Of a stretch of DNA of 24,109 nt, positions 15,761-23,391 are shown one piece after another (the stretch's first letter is position 1; every line of letters starts with the position of its first letter). Origin of the DNA: an uncultured Lachnospiraceae bacterium (lineage in GTDB: Bacteria; Bacillota; Clostridia; Lachnospirales; Lachnospiraceae); assembly GCA_946406305.1 (NCBI GenBank), contig CAMJKC010000004.1, forward strand, positions 1 through 24,109, read 5' to 3'. The notes under the pieces are model-generated. The model was given only the letters and a program-made list of their open reading frames with translations, made no database searches and had not been told where the DNA came from. The position numbers and the translations under genes were made by a program.

Positions 15761-16174
15761 ATGGATAATCAAGATTTATTCAAACTTGCGGATGATTTGA
15801 GAGCATTGAAACTTCGTAAAGAAGTGCTTGATAAAGAGACAAAAGAAGTAAATGCAAGAATTGATGAAGTGGATGAAAAACTAACAGGTGCAATGACCGA
15901 GAAAGAGTTAGAAAAGTTCACTCATCAAGGTGCTACATTTTATCTAAAATCAAGACTCTTTGCTTCGCCAATAACTGGTAAGAAAGAAGAAATGATAGAA
16001 GCTCTAAAGTCATCAGGCAATGGTGCTCTTGTAGTAGAGCAAGTCAATGCAAATACTTTGTCATCATTCATTAAGGAACAGAGAGAGTTAAACAATTGTG
16101 AAGATGTTCCTGAGTATTTGAAAGATATTGTTCAGACTTATGAAAAGGTATCTGTAGAAATTAGAAAACCATAG
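15761..16174 (+). CDS. Gp157-like phage/ICE accessory protein
   Basis: The 137-residue product begins with a charged coiled-coil helix (DDLRALKLRKEVLDKETKEV to about residue 45). It then has an EKFTHQGATFYLKSRLFASP segment, VNANTLSSFIKEQREL and a C-terminal YEKVSVEIRK. This is the usual pattern of small proteins encoded in Firmicute prophages and integrative elements next to the sigma-like gene, related to siphovirus Gp157; their role in DNA metabolism or phage resistance is not settled. The ribosome binding site AGGAGG is strong, the frame is intact and the length is normal, unlike the broken genes around it. Confidence 0.6.
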   Translation: MDNQDLFKLADDLRALKLRKEVLDKETKEVNARIDEVDEKLTGAMTEKELEKFTHQGATFYLKSRLFASPITGKKEEMIEALKSSGNGALVVEQVNANTLSSFIKEQRELNNCEDVPEYLKDIVQTYEKVSVEIRKP

Positions 16175-16195
16175 TTTAAGGAGATTACAAATTTT

Positions 16196-16243
16196 ATGAG
16201 TAATGAAGTAAAAACAACTGAAAGGTATTACTTGACATCATAA
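16196..16243 (+). pseudogene. Truncated start of the next ICE gene
   Basis: A good ribosome binding site (AAGGAG) precedes ATG 16196 and a 15-residue peptide MSNEVKTTERYYLTS ending in TAA. It sits where integrative elements of this type carry a further gene, but only its first codons remain. Between here and 16347 I see only short broken frames, such as ICSEEKWSNLKDVC. Confidence 0.35.
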
Positions 16244-16347
16244 CTAAATATGCGACCATTATTGAACGAATAACTGGACGAATATTATATTTGTTCAGAA
16301 GAAAAGTGGTCGAATTTAAAGGATGTATGTTAAATGAGCTTTAATAT

Positions 16348-16548
16348 ATGGGAAAATTAATAAGTGAAAAATTTAAAGAATGGGAAAAAGAGTGCGAAGA
16401 TAGATTTAATACTCTTAAAGCCAATGAAGAGGAATTAAATAGAATATTTATAGATATTTACTGCAGTGGTGTTAAACCTATAGTCATTGCTCTTTGGGCA
16501 GAGTTTAATGGACTTGGGGGCATTGGTATTTATTTAAATCAAAGTTAG
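16348..16548 (+). pseudogene. Remnant resembling PglX/type IIG methyltransferase
   Basis: The first 38 residues include FKEWEKECEDRFNTLKANEE and ELNRIFIDIY. The 'LKANEEELNRIFIDIYGLQDEL' block is, from memory, a signature of the BREX adenine methyltransferase PglX and related Eco57I-type enzymes. Here the match ends exactly at IDIY, and the next 28 residues (SGVKPIVIALWAEFNGL and so on) are unrelated to it, so a deletion has joined two pieces. The ATG has no ribosome binding site. The short ORF is unlikely to be functional. Confidence 0.55.
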
Positions 16549-16564
16549 GAGTTTGTCCATATTG

Positions 16565-16915
16565 ATACACGACAAAATAAGTATTGAAGAGTTATCACAA
16601 AAAAGTGAATACGGATCGAAATTGATAGAAAGTATAGTAATGATTTAAAACAGTTTTTACCAAATGTTAAGAGTTTTTCTTCAACAAATTAAAAATATAT
16701 GAGACAATTTTATGTATTATTTAATTCTGAACAAAAAAGTCCCCAAGTTGGTGACAAATCTTTAGGCTTTGCAAAAAAGATAAAATGCCCCAAGTTGGGG
16801 CAAAATCTGATAATAGAACAAATGTGCCACAAGTTGTGGCAAAATCTAATGATCTATTAGCTTTTATGGTATATTGCTATAATAAAAGTATACTAAATTT
16901 GCGATAGTTATTTTG
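16565..16915 (+). pseudogene. DUF1016 (YhcG-like) nuclease-family remnant
   Basis: YhcG/DUF1016 proteins carry an N-terminal DUF1016 domain and a C-terminal PDDEXK nuclease and occur beside restriction and defence genes. Here the N-terminal half survives in pieces: EELSQKSEYGSKLIESI, then after a frameshift SNDLKQFLPNVKSFSSTN, a TAA replacing a Leu codon (16690-16692), KYMRQFYVLFNSEQKSPQVG, and after another shift KMPQVGAKS, NVPQVVAKSNDLLAF. The repeated PQV(V/G)AKS units are typical of the linker in this family and give the visible DNA repeats around 16741-16850. The nuclease domain is absent. Confidence 0.7.
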
Positions 16916-17070
16916 AATGTGAACTAATAACTTAATGGCACTTAAAAATATATTATCTGAAATTAAAAGTATTATGAGTAATTACAATTTTTATAAAACT
17001 TTGATAAATGTTATTATGATTTACCAAAAGAAATGGAGAATTGGATATAGTAAATTTCTATATTAATTCT
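16916..17070. other. Short AT-rich gap before the hydrogenase promoter
   Basis: Only short frames are present: a 43-codon ORF at 16935-17066 without a ribosome binding site, and a small piece DLPKEMENWI in another frame. I see no recognisable gene, RNA or repeat. It is the likely right border zone of the island. Confidence 0.4.
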
Positions 17071-17072
17071 TG

Positions 17073-17101
17073 TTGAAAAATATATAATAAATATTTATAA
17101 T
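17073..17101 (+). promoter_or_regulatory. Hydrogenase operon promoter (sigma-A)
   Basis: TTGAAA (17073-17078), a 17-base spacer and TATAAT (17096-17101) lie 29 bases before the first hydrogenase gene, so the leader is very short. The AAGGAGAAG ribosome binding site at about 17118 follows. No clear Rex or Fur-like operator is evident. Confidence 0.7.
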
Positions 17102-17130
17102 TATATAAAGTAAATGCTAAGGAGAAGCCT

Positions 17131-18963
17131 ATGAGCAGATTAGAGTTTATTACAAAAGATTCTAACGAAGCAGTAAAAGAAGAACTTTATAAAGATTTGG
17201 AGAGACGAATAATAGCGAGTCCCACTGGACTTTGCCCTGTGGAACTTACCAATGCTTTTATAAATATGTGCCTTGCACAATCTTGTGGGAAGTGCATCCC
17301 ATGTAGGGTTGGTTTAAAACAACTTCTTGTTTTGTATCACAAAATATTGAATGGAGAAGGGGAGTTAAAGCATATTGATATCATAAAAAATACTGCGGAG
17401 ACTATAAGCCTCACTTCTGACTGTGCCATAGGGCACGAGGCCGCAAATTTTGCAATTAAAAGTATTGAAGGTTGCATGGATGATTATTTAGAGCATATAA
17501 AAAATGATAGGTGCACTTGTAACAGTAATCAACCAGTGTCTTGTGTAAATTTATGTCCTGCTCATGTAGATATACCTGGATATATAGCACTTGTAAAAGA
17601 AAAAAAATATGATGATGCTGTAAATTTAATAAGACATATGAACCCAATGCCTATTACTTGTGCATATATATGTGAGCACCCATGTGAAATAAGATGTAAA
17701 AGGAATATAATAGATAGCCCTATAAATATAAGAGGAATAAAGAGAGTAGCAATAGAAAAATCTAAAAATCCAAAAGTGTTAGATAAGTATGAAAAGACAA
17801 ATAAAAAAATAGCTGTCATAGGTGGAGGACCAAGCGGTTTAAGTGCTGCATATTATTTGTCTATAATGGGACACGAAGTTACTATTTTTGAGCAAAGGAA
17901 AAAACTTGGAGGAATGCTTAGATATGGTATTCCAAATTATAGATTGCCAAGGAAGGAACTTGATAGGGAGATAGATTTTATATTGTCGGTTGGAATAGAG
18001 GTAAAAGAGAATATCAATATAGGAAAAGATATAACTTTAGATGATATAAAAAAAGACTATGATGCTATTTACATTGCTATAGGAGCACAGGGGGATAAAA
18101 AAATAGGAATAGATGGAGAAGATGCAAAAGGTGTTTTTTCTGCAGTGGAAATGTTAAGAATTATAGGTGATGATGAAAAAATAGATTTTGAAAATAAAAA
18201 AGTAGTAGTCATCGGTGGTGGAAATGTTGCTATGGACGTTGCGAGGTCCAGCATAAGACTTGGAGCTAAAGATGTAGATATAGTGTATAGGAGAAGGAAA
18301 GCCGATATGACTGCACTTAATGAAGAAATAGCAGGAGCAGAGGCAGAGGGGTGTGATATTATAGAATTGATGAAGCCAGTAAAAATAGAAAAGAGAGCCG
18401 ATGGAAGTGTTAAAGGACTTATTGTAAAGCCACAAATGATAAGTTTTGTGAAAGATGGTAGAGCAAGTGTGAAAGATGCAGATGAGAAAGAGGAACTTAT
18501 AGAAGCAGATGTTATAGTTGTGTCTATAGGGCAAGGTATTGATAGTACTCAATTTGAACAAGGAGGAATAACTGTAAAGAGAGGTGTCATAGGTGCACTT
18601 ACTACTTGTATGGTTGAGGGAAATGAAAAAATATTTGCTGGAGGAGATTGTGTTACAGGACCTGCTACAGTCATAAAGGCGATAGCAGCGGGGAGAGTTG
18701 CAGCAGCTAATATTGACGAATACCTTGGATATAATCATATTTTAAAACATAATATAGATATACCTCTTGTTGAGTTTGATGATAAAAATCCATGCGGCAG
18801 AGTAGAATTAAAACTTAGAGCACCTAAGGATAGAAAAAATGATTTTGAACCTATAGAATACAGTATGAGTGATGAAGAGGCATTGCAAGAATGTAAAAGA
18901 TGTCTTAGGTGTGATCACTTTGGCTTTGGAGCATTTAAAGGAGGTAGAAATACAAAATGGTAA
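17131..18963 (+). CDS. NuoF/GltD-type FAD and iron-sulfur oxidoreductase, hydrogenase partner
   Basis: The 610-residue protein joins two modules. Residues about 1-130 match the C-terminal iron-sulfur region of NuoF/HydB: CGKCIPCR with C52, C55 and C58, and C98 in SDCAIGHE, the four ligands of a [4Fe-4S] cluster. A GltD-like part follows, with cysteine motifs (CVNLCPAHVDIPGY, CAYICEHPCEIRCKR), an FAD site IAVIGGGPSGLSAAYYL (about residue 228) and a second Rossmann motif VVVIGGGNVAMDVARSS (about 353) for NAD(P)H. A last CKRCLRC motif closes it. The NADH- and FMN-binding part of true NuoF is missing. It overlaps hydA by 7 bases, so it should pass electrons between NAD(P)H and the hydrogenase, probably in a bifurcating complex; cofactor preference is not settled. 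Confidence 0.88.
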   Translation: MSRLEFITKDSNEAVKEELYKDLERRIIASPTGLCPVELTNAFINMCLAQSCGKCIPCRVGLKQLLVLYHKILNGEGELKHIDIIKNTAETISLTSDCAIGHEAANFAIKSIEGCMDDYLEHIKNDRCTCNSNQPVSCVNLCPAHVDIPGYIALVKEKKYDDAVNLIRHMNPMPITCAYICEHPCEIRCKRNIIDSPINIRGIKRVAIEKSKNPKVLDKYEKTNKKIAVIGGGPSGLSAAYYLSIMGHEVTIFEQRKKLGGMLRYGIPNYRLPRKELDREIDFILSVGIEVKENINIGKDITLDDIKKDYDAIYIAIGAQGDKKIGIDGEDAKGVFSAVEMLRIIGDDEKIDFENKKVVVIGGGNVAMDVARSSIRLGAKDVDIVYRRRKADMTALNEEIAGAEAEGCDIIELMKPVKIEKRADGSVKGLIVKPQMISFVKDGRASVKDADEKEELIEADVIVVSIGQGIDSTQFEQGGITVKRGVIGALTTCMVEGNEKIFAGGDCVTGPATVIKAIAAGRVAAANIDEYLGYNHILKHNIDIPLVEFDDKNPCGRVELKLRAPKDRKNDFEPIEYSMSDEEALQECKRCLRCDHFGFGAFKGGRNTKW

Positions 18964-20672
18964 ATTTGAGTATTGATGGAAAAAAAATATCTGTAGAGGA
19001 AGGGACGAGTATTTTAGAAGCTGCACAGAGAGCGGGGATAAAAATACCTACTTTATGTTATTTAAAAAATGTAAATGAAATAGGTGCTTGTAGGCTATGT
19101 GTAGTTGAAGTTGAAGGAATAAGTAAATGTGTAACGGCTTGTGATAATCAAGTAAAAGAAAATATGGTAGTTAGGACAAATAGCAAAAAAGTTAGAATGA
19201 CGAGAGAGACAAATATAAAACTTATACTCTCGCAACACGATTTTAGATGTGCAACTTGCACACGAAATGGAAATTGTAAATTACAAGCACTTGCAAAAAA
19301 TTTCAATATAACTGAAAACGACTATGATATCCATTTTGAAAAGAATAATTGGGATAAGAAATACCCATTGCAGAGAAATAATTCAAAATGCATAAAATGT
19401 ATGAGATGCATTAATGTGTGTGAAAAAATACAAAAAGTCGGAGTGTGGGATGTAGTAAATACTGGTTCAAAAACTACTGTAAATGTTGGAAATAATAAAA
19501 ATTTTGATGAGTCAAAATGTGTATATTGTGGGCAATGTGTAATAAATTGTCCTGTTGCTGCTTTGACAGAGAGAAATGATACAGAAAAAGTATTAAAAGC
19601 GATAGATAATGAAAATATAATAACAGTAGTTCAAGTTGCACCTGCTATTAGGGCTTCATTTGGAGAGCAACTTGGTATAAAGAGAGAAAAGGCTACAGAA
19701 AAAAAACTCGCAGGTTTATTAAAAGCTATAGGCTTTGACCATGTATTTGATACAGTTTTTGCTGCTGACATGACAATAATGGAAGAAGGCTCAGAATTTT
19801 TAGAAAGACTTGATGAAATAAGAGAGAAAAAACTACCGATGTTTACATCTTGTTGTCCAGGGTGGATAAATTATGTAAAAAAAGAATATAAGGAATTGGT
19901 TCCTATGTTATCTACAGCAAAATCACCAGAAGGAATGTTTGGTGCAATTATTAAATCATATTATTCAAAGATATTAAATGTTGATGATAAAAATATATTT
20001 GTTGTATCTATAATGCCATGTATTGCAAAAAAGGATGAAGTAACTTGGGATAATTATAAAGATGTTGATTGTGTATTGACCACAAGAGAATTTATAAGTT
20101 TGGTTAAATCTTCACTAATAGATGTAGAGAGTGTAGAGGAAGAAGAGTTTGATGAACCATTTGGTGAAGGGACAGGTGCTGGGGAGATTTTTGGAGCAAC
20201 AGGTGGTGTAATGGAAGCAGCACTCAGAAGTGCATATTATTTGTTAAATAATAAAAATAGTGATGCAGACAGTTTTAAGGAAGTAAGAGGACTTGATGGA
20301 TATAAGGAAGCTGTATTTGATATGGGAAATGAGAAAATAAAAGTTGCAGTCGTGAGTGGATTAGGGAATGCAAAAAAATTGATAGATGACATACTTAGTA
20401 AAAAAGTTACATACGATTTTGTAGAAGTAATGGCTTGTAGTGGCGGTTGTGTAAATGGAGGAGGGCAACCAATAGATATTTATAAAAAAGATATAGAGGA
20501 AAGGGCAAAAGTGCTTTATGATATAGATAAGAGTAAAAAAATAAGATTTTCTCATGAAAATAATGCAGTGATAAATTGTTATAAAAATTATTTTGAAAAG
20601 CCTTTGTCACATAAGGCACATGAAATATTACATAGGAATCATATTGAAGAAATGAAAAATATTGTTATGTAG
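18957..20672 (+). CDS. hydA: [FeFe]-hydrogenase, catalytic subunit (group A)
   Basis: This enzyme reversibly reduces protons to H2 with electrons from ferredoxin and/or the partner flavoprotein. The 571-residue layout equals Clostridium pasteurianum CpI (574). It has an N-terminal [2Fe-2S] domain (C34, C45, C48, C62), an HxxxC-type cluster around HDFRCATCTRNGNC, two [4Fe-4S] motifs (CIKCMRCINVC and CVYCGQCVINCP) and the H-cluster domain. L1 is TSCCPGW (C299, C300), L2 MPCIAKKDE (C355) and L3 MACSGGCVNGGGQP (C494, C498). All H-cluster ligands and the proton-path cysteine are present. The ATG overlaps the upstream stop (ATGGTAA), indicating tight coupling; its own stop overlaps the hydF ribosome binding site. 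Confidence 0.95.
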   Translation: MVNLSIDGKKISVEEGTSILEAAQRAGIKIPTLCYLKNVNEIGACRLCVVEVEGISKCVTACDNQVKENMVVRTNSKKVRMTRETNIKLILSQHDFRCATCTRNGNCKLQALAKNFNITENDYDIHFEKNNWDKKYPLQRNNSKCIKCMRCINVCEKIQKVGVWDVVNTGSKTTVNVGNNKNFDESKCVYCGQCVINCPVAALTERNDTEKVLKAIDNENIITVVQVAPAIRASFGEQLGIKREKATEKKLAGLLKAIGFDHVFDTVFAADMTIMEEGSEFLERLDEIREKKLPMFTSCCPGWINYVKKEYKELVPMLSTAKSPEGMFGAIIKSYYSKILNVDDKNIFVVSIMPCIAKKDEVTWDNYKDVDCVLTTREFISLVKSSLIDVESVEEEEFDEPFGEGTGAGEIFGATGGVMEAALRSAYYLLNNKNSDADSFKEVRGLDGYKEAVFDMGNEKIKVAVVSGLGNAKKLIDDILSKKVTYDFVEVMACSGGCVNGGGQPIDIYKKDIEERAKVLYDIDKSKKIRFSHENNAVINCYKNYFEKPLSHKAHEILHRNHIEEMKNIVM

Positions 20673-20682
20673 GAGGTGTATT

Positions 20683-21888
20683 ATGGCAAATCTAAATGAG
20701 ACGCCAAGTAGTGAAAGGGTACATATATGTTTTTTTGGAAAGCGAAATGTAGGTAAGTCAAGTGTTGTCAATAGAGTTGCTGGACAAGATTTATCTATAG
20801 TGTCTGATGTAAAGGGGACTACAACTGACCCAGTATATAAATCGATGGAAATACTTCCTATTGGACCAGTAGAAATTATAGACACTCCAGGAATTGATGA
20901 TGAAGGAGAACTTGGAGAACTTAGAGTGAGTAAGACCTTAAAAGTATTGCACAAGACAGATGTTGCAATATTAGTTGTAGATATCAATGAAGGAATAAAA
21001 GAGGCAGATACAGAGTTAATTAAAGAATTTAAGAAGATGGACATAAAATATATAGTAGTTTATAACAAAATGGATATCTATAAAGGGAATATGGAACTTA
21101 AAGAAAATGAAATAGCAGTATCTGCTCTTCAAAATAAAAATATAGATGCTTTAATTGAAAAAATAAGCAAACTAAAAATCAGTGGTTTTGACAATGTGAA
21201 ACTTGTTGGTGATTATGTGAAGAAAGACGATATAATTGTTTTAGTTATGCCACAAGATGGTTCAGCACCAAAGGGAAGGATTATATTACCACAGGTGGAA
21301 ATGATAAGAGATTTACTCGATAATCACTGTATAACAATTTCAGTTCAAACAGAAGAACTAAAGCAGGCAATAGATTCATTAAATAAGAAACCTGCATTTG
21401 TTATAACAGATAGTCAAGTCTTTAAAGAGGTAGATAGTATTTTAGATAAAGATATAAACTTAACTTCCTTTTCTATTTTACTCGCAAAATATAAAGGGTT
21501 ATTGGATTCTGCAGTAAGAGGTGTAGTTCATGTGAATGATATAAAAAAGGGAGATAAAGTTTTGATTGCAGAGGGTTGCACTCACCATAGACAGTGTGAA
21601 GATATAGGCACAGTAAAAATACCTGCTCTATTAAAAAAGAAACTTGGTTTTGATGTAGATTTTGATACTGCTTCAGGGCATAATATGCCAGATGATATAG
21701 AAAAATATAAGATGATAATTCATTGCGGTGGATGTATGTTAAATGAAAGAGAAGTAAAATATAGAGTTAATACGGCAGGAGAGAAAAACATACCAATAAC
21801 AAATTATGGAATACTTATTGCATATTTGCAAGGGATATTAAAAAGGTCGTTGTTCTTATTTGAAGATTTACAAAAATTGATAGATTAA
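20683..21888 (+). CDS. hydF: [FeFe]-hydrogenase H-cluster maturation GTPase HydF
   Basis: HydF is the scaffold on which HydE and HydG build the diiron subcluster before transfer to apo-HydA. The 401-residue protein has the GTPase P-loop GKRNVGKSS (residues 19-27), a Thr-rich switch (KGTTTDPV), the G3 motif DTPG and an NKMD G4 motif. The C-terminal iron-sulfur ligands are present in the known pattern: CTHHRQC, then after about 50 residues HCGGC. I chose ATG 20683, with AGGAGGTG directly upstream (overlapping the hydA stop), over a TTG at 20662. HydE and HydG are not in this window. The stop lies only 4 bases from the end of selD on the other strand. Confidence 0.95.
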   Translation: MANLNETPSSERVHICFFGKRNVGKSSVVNRVAGQDLSIVSDVKGTTTDPVYKSMEILPIGPVEIIDTPGIDDEGELGELRVSKTLKVLHKTDVAILVVDINEGIKEADTELIKEFKKMDIKYIVVYNKMDIYKGNMELKENEIAVSALQNKNIDALIEKISKLKISGFDNVKLVGDYVKKDDIIVLVMPQDGSAPKGRIILPQVEMIRDLLDNHCITISVQTEELKQAIDSLNKKPAFVITDSQVFKEVDSILDKDINLTSFSILLAKYKGLLDSAVRGVVHVNDIKKGDKVLIAEGCTHHRQCEDIGTVKIPALLKKKLGFDVDFDTASGHNMPDDIEKYKMIIHCGGCMLNEREVKYRVNTAGEKNIPITNYGILIAYLQGILKRSLFLFEDLQKLID

Positions 21889-21892
21889 GATT

Positions 21893-22927
21893 TTAAAAAA
21901 TATGTATATATTTTTCATTTAAAGGTGCTACATTGCCTATAATACTTGCTGTGATATTATTATTTTTAAGTTCTGAAAGGCATATGTCAGCATCTTTTTT
22001 GTCTATTGATATAAGTAGTCCACCACTTGTTTCTGGAGAATATAAGACATCTACTACAGCTTCATCTATGCTACCTTCAATTGCAACATATTCTTTTGTT
22101 GATTCTTTGTTTCTGTAATCTCCAGCAGGAATCATACCCATATTAGCAAATTGTATTGCATCTTCATACATATTTACATTTTTAGAATATATGTTGAAAG
22201 ACACATTGCTCGCTTTTGCCATTTCAAAGCTATGTCCTATTAGCGAAAAACCAGTTATGTCTGTAATGCTATGGATATTATATTTACTTACTATTTCAAA
22301 AGCATATTTATTTAATGTTGACATTTGCTTACATATTGTGTCATTTAATTTTTTGTCAACTTGGTTTGCTTTTAATGCAGTTGTTATTATTCCGATTCCT
22401 ATATTTTTTGTATGAATGAGGACATCACCTATTTTTGAATTATTGTTAGACATAATTTTTTTTGGATTAACTAAACCTGATACACTAAGGCCGTATAATA
22501 ATTCTTCGCCATTAATTGTATGACCGCCAGCAATAGTTATACCTGCCTCATATGCTTTGTCATATCCACCTTGAAGTATTGAGTGAACTACATTGTCATC
22601 AATGCCATTTTTTATACATAAAATATTGAGAGCTGTTGTAGGTGTTCCTCCCATTGCATAGATGTCGCTTATAGAATTTGTAGCAGCTATTAAGCCAAAA
22701 GTATATGGGTCATCAACTATTGGTGGAAAGAAATCTAAAGACTCAATGACGGCGATGTCATCATTTATTTTATAAATGCTTGCATCATCATTGTCATCGT
22801 AACCTATTATCAAGTTTTTGTTATTAAATTTTTTAAATCCATTGAGAATATTTTTTAGTGAGCCCGCACTAACTTTGGCGCCTCAGCCACCACAAGATGT
22901 AAGAGTGGTTAATTTGATATCTTCCAT
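21893..22927 (-). CDS. selD: Selenophosphate synthetase SelD with selenocysteine
   Basis: SelD makes selenophosphate from selenide and ATP for Sec-tRNA and selenouridine synthesis. The uninterrupted frame shows only 306 residues starting at Met 22813, but the same frame extends upstream through one TGA (22885-22883) to ATG 22927, giving 344 residues, the usual length. The new N-terminus reads MEDIKLTTLTSCGG, Sec, GAK. Sec takes the place of the catalytic Cys17 of E. coli, and the essential Lys follows three residues later. ATP-binding motifs AGGHT and TSGGLL and the conserved DITGF segment are intact. A hairpin for Sec insertion lies just after the TGA. The ATG follows the DUF3343 stop by two bases, with GAGGGA as ribosome binding site. 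It depends on selABC, which is not in this window. Confidence 0.93.
22855..22872 (-). promoter_or_regulatory. Bacterial SECIS-like hairpin in selD
   Basis: On the coding strand, ten bases after the TGA codon, TTAGTG and CACTAA form a perfect 6-bp stem around the loop CGGGCT. The first loop base is 19 bases from the U of UGA, within the usual bSECIS window of about 16-37, and the loop contains the expected GG. SelB should bind it and deliver Sec-tRNA. Confidence 0.75.
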
Positions 22928-22929
22928 TG

Positions 22930-23181
22930 TTATCCCTCATTATCTATATTATATAATATCTCGTAAGTATTATTATCTAATATTTTAGCAATTTTTTCAA
23001 TATCTTTAGGGATATTATCTATTGGAAATATTTTTTCAGATTCATAAATAACACAAGTCCCACAACTTGAACTTAAAAATCGTGGGACTGGTGCTAATTT
23101 TGAAGAAACATTATGTTCAGATAGTATTTTTTTTGTATGTATCGCACCAAAGTGCGAATAAACTGTTGCAATTAATTTCAT
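22930..23181 (-). CDS. DUF3343 protein, putative Se/S carrier
   Basis: The 83-residue protein has a ferredoxin-like small fold outline: KLIATVYSHFGAIHTKKIL, then SKLAPVPRFLSSSCGTCVIY, and a helical C-terminal part. The SCGTC segment is the conserved cysteine-bearing loop of the DUF3343 family, whose members cluster with YedF, YedE and SelD and are proposed selenium carriers. The start overlaps the yedF stop by one base (TAATG) and its stop lies two bases before selD, so the three are one transcript. The carrier role is inference from gene neighbourhood, not from a known reaction. Confidence 0.85.
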   Translation of the reverse strand: MKLIATVYSHFGAIHTKKILSEHNVSSKLAPVPRFLSSSCGTCVIYESEKIFPIDNIPKDIEKIAKILDNNTYEILYNIDNEG

Positions 23182-23387
23182 TATTTTTTAAGTAATAGTT
23201 TAGTTGTATTTCCATCAACTGTTTTTGTAACTTCAAAGCCATTGTTTTTTGCATATCGTGTTACATTTTCAACAGGTGGCATAGCATCAACTAAAACTTC
23301 TATCTCTTTTTCCCCTTTGTTTACTGCATTCATCGTGAGAACTACAGGCTCTGGACAAGCGAGTCCTCTGGCATCAATTTTAAACAT
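23181..23387 (-). CDS. yedF: TusA-like YedF, sulfurtransferase/selenium carrier
   Basis: The 68-residue protein is the single TusA/SirA-fold domain: MFKIDARGLACPEP opens it with the catalytic CPEP motif (C11, P12, P14), then PVVLTMNAVNKG, a central MPPVENVTRYA helix and a short beta end. Full-length YedF proteins of Clostridia (about 200 residues) carry a C-terminal extension; here only the TusA part is present, with DUF3343 as a separate gene. TusA-like proteins relay sulfur or selenium through the active-site cysteine; next to YedE, DUF3343 and SelD a selenium role is likely. The ribosome binding site AAGGAGAG lies in the end of yedE. Confidence 0.88.
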   Translation of the reverse strand: MFKIDARGLACPEPVVLTMNAVNKGEKEIEVLVDAMPPVENVTRYAKNNGFEVTKTVDGNTTKLLLKK

Positions 23388-23391
23388 AGAT

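Noticed and set aside
16935..17066. 43-residue ORF
   Set aside because: It has no ribosome binding site and no recognisable pattern, and it lies in the AT-rich border zone. A competing short frame there looks equally coding.
5836..17110. Direct repeat ATTATATAAAG at 5836-5846 and 17100-17110 as attachment sites of the island
   Set aside because: It is eleven bases of pure AT-rich promoter-like sequence, expected by chance here. No integrase, tRNA or longer core supports it.
18154..18738. 194-residue minus-strand ORF
   Set aside because: It is an antisense shadow of the hydrogenase partner gene, whose motifs are clear.
20662..20682. Longer HydF from TTG 20662
   Set aside because: ATG 20683 has an ideal AGGAGGTG site and gives the family's normal N-terminus.
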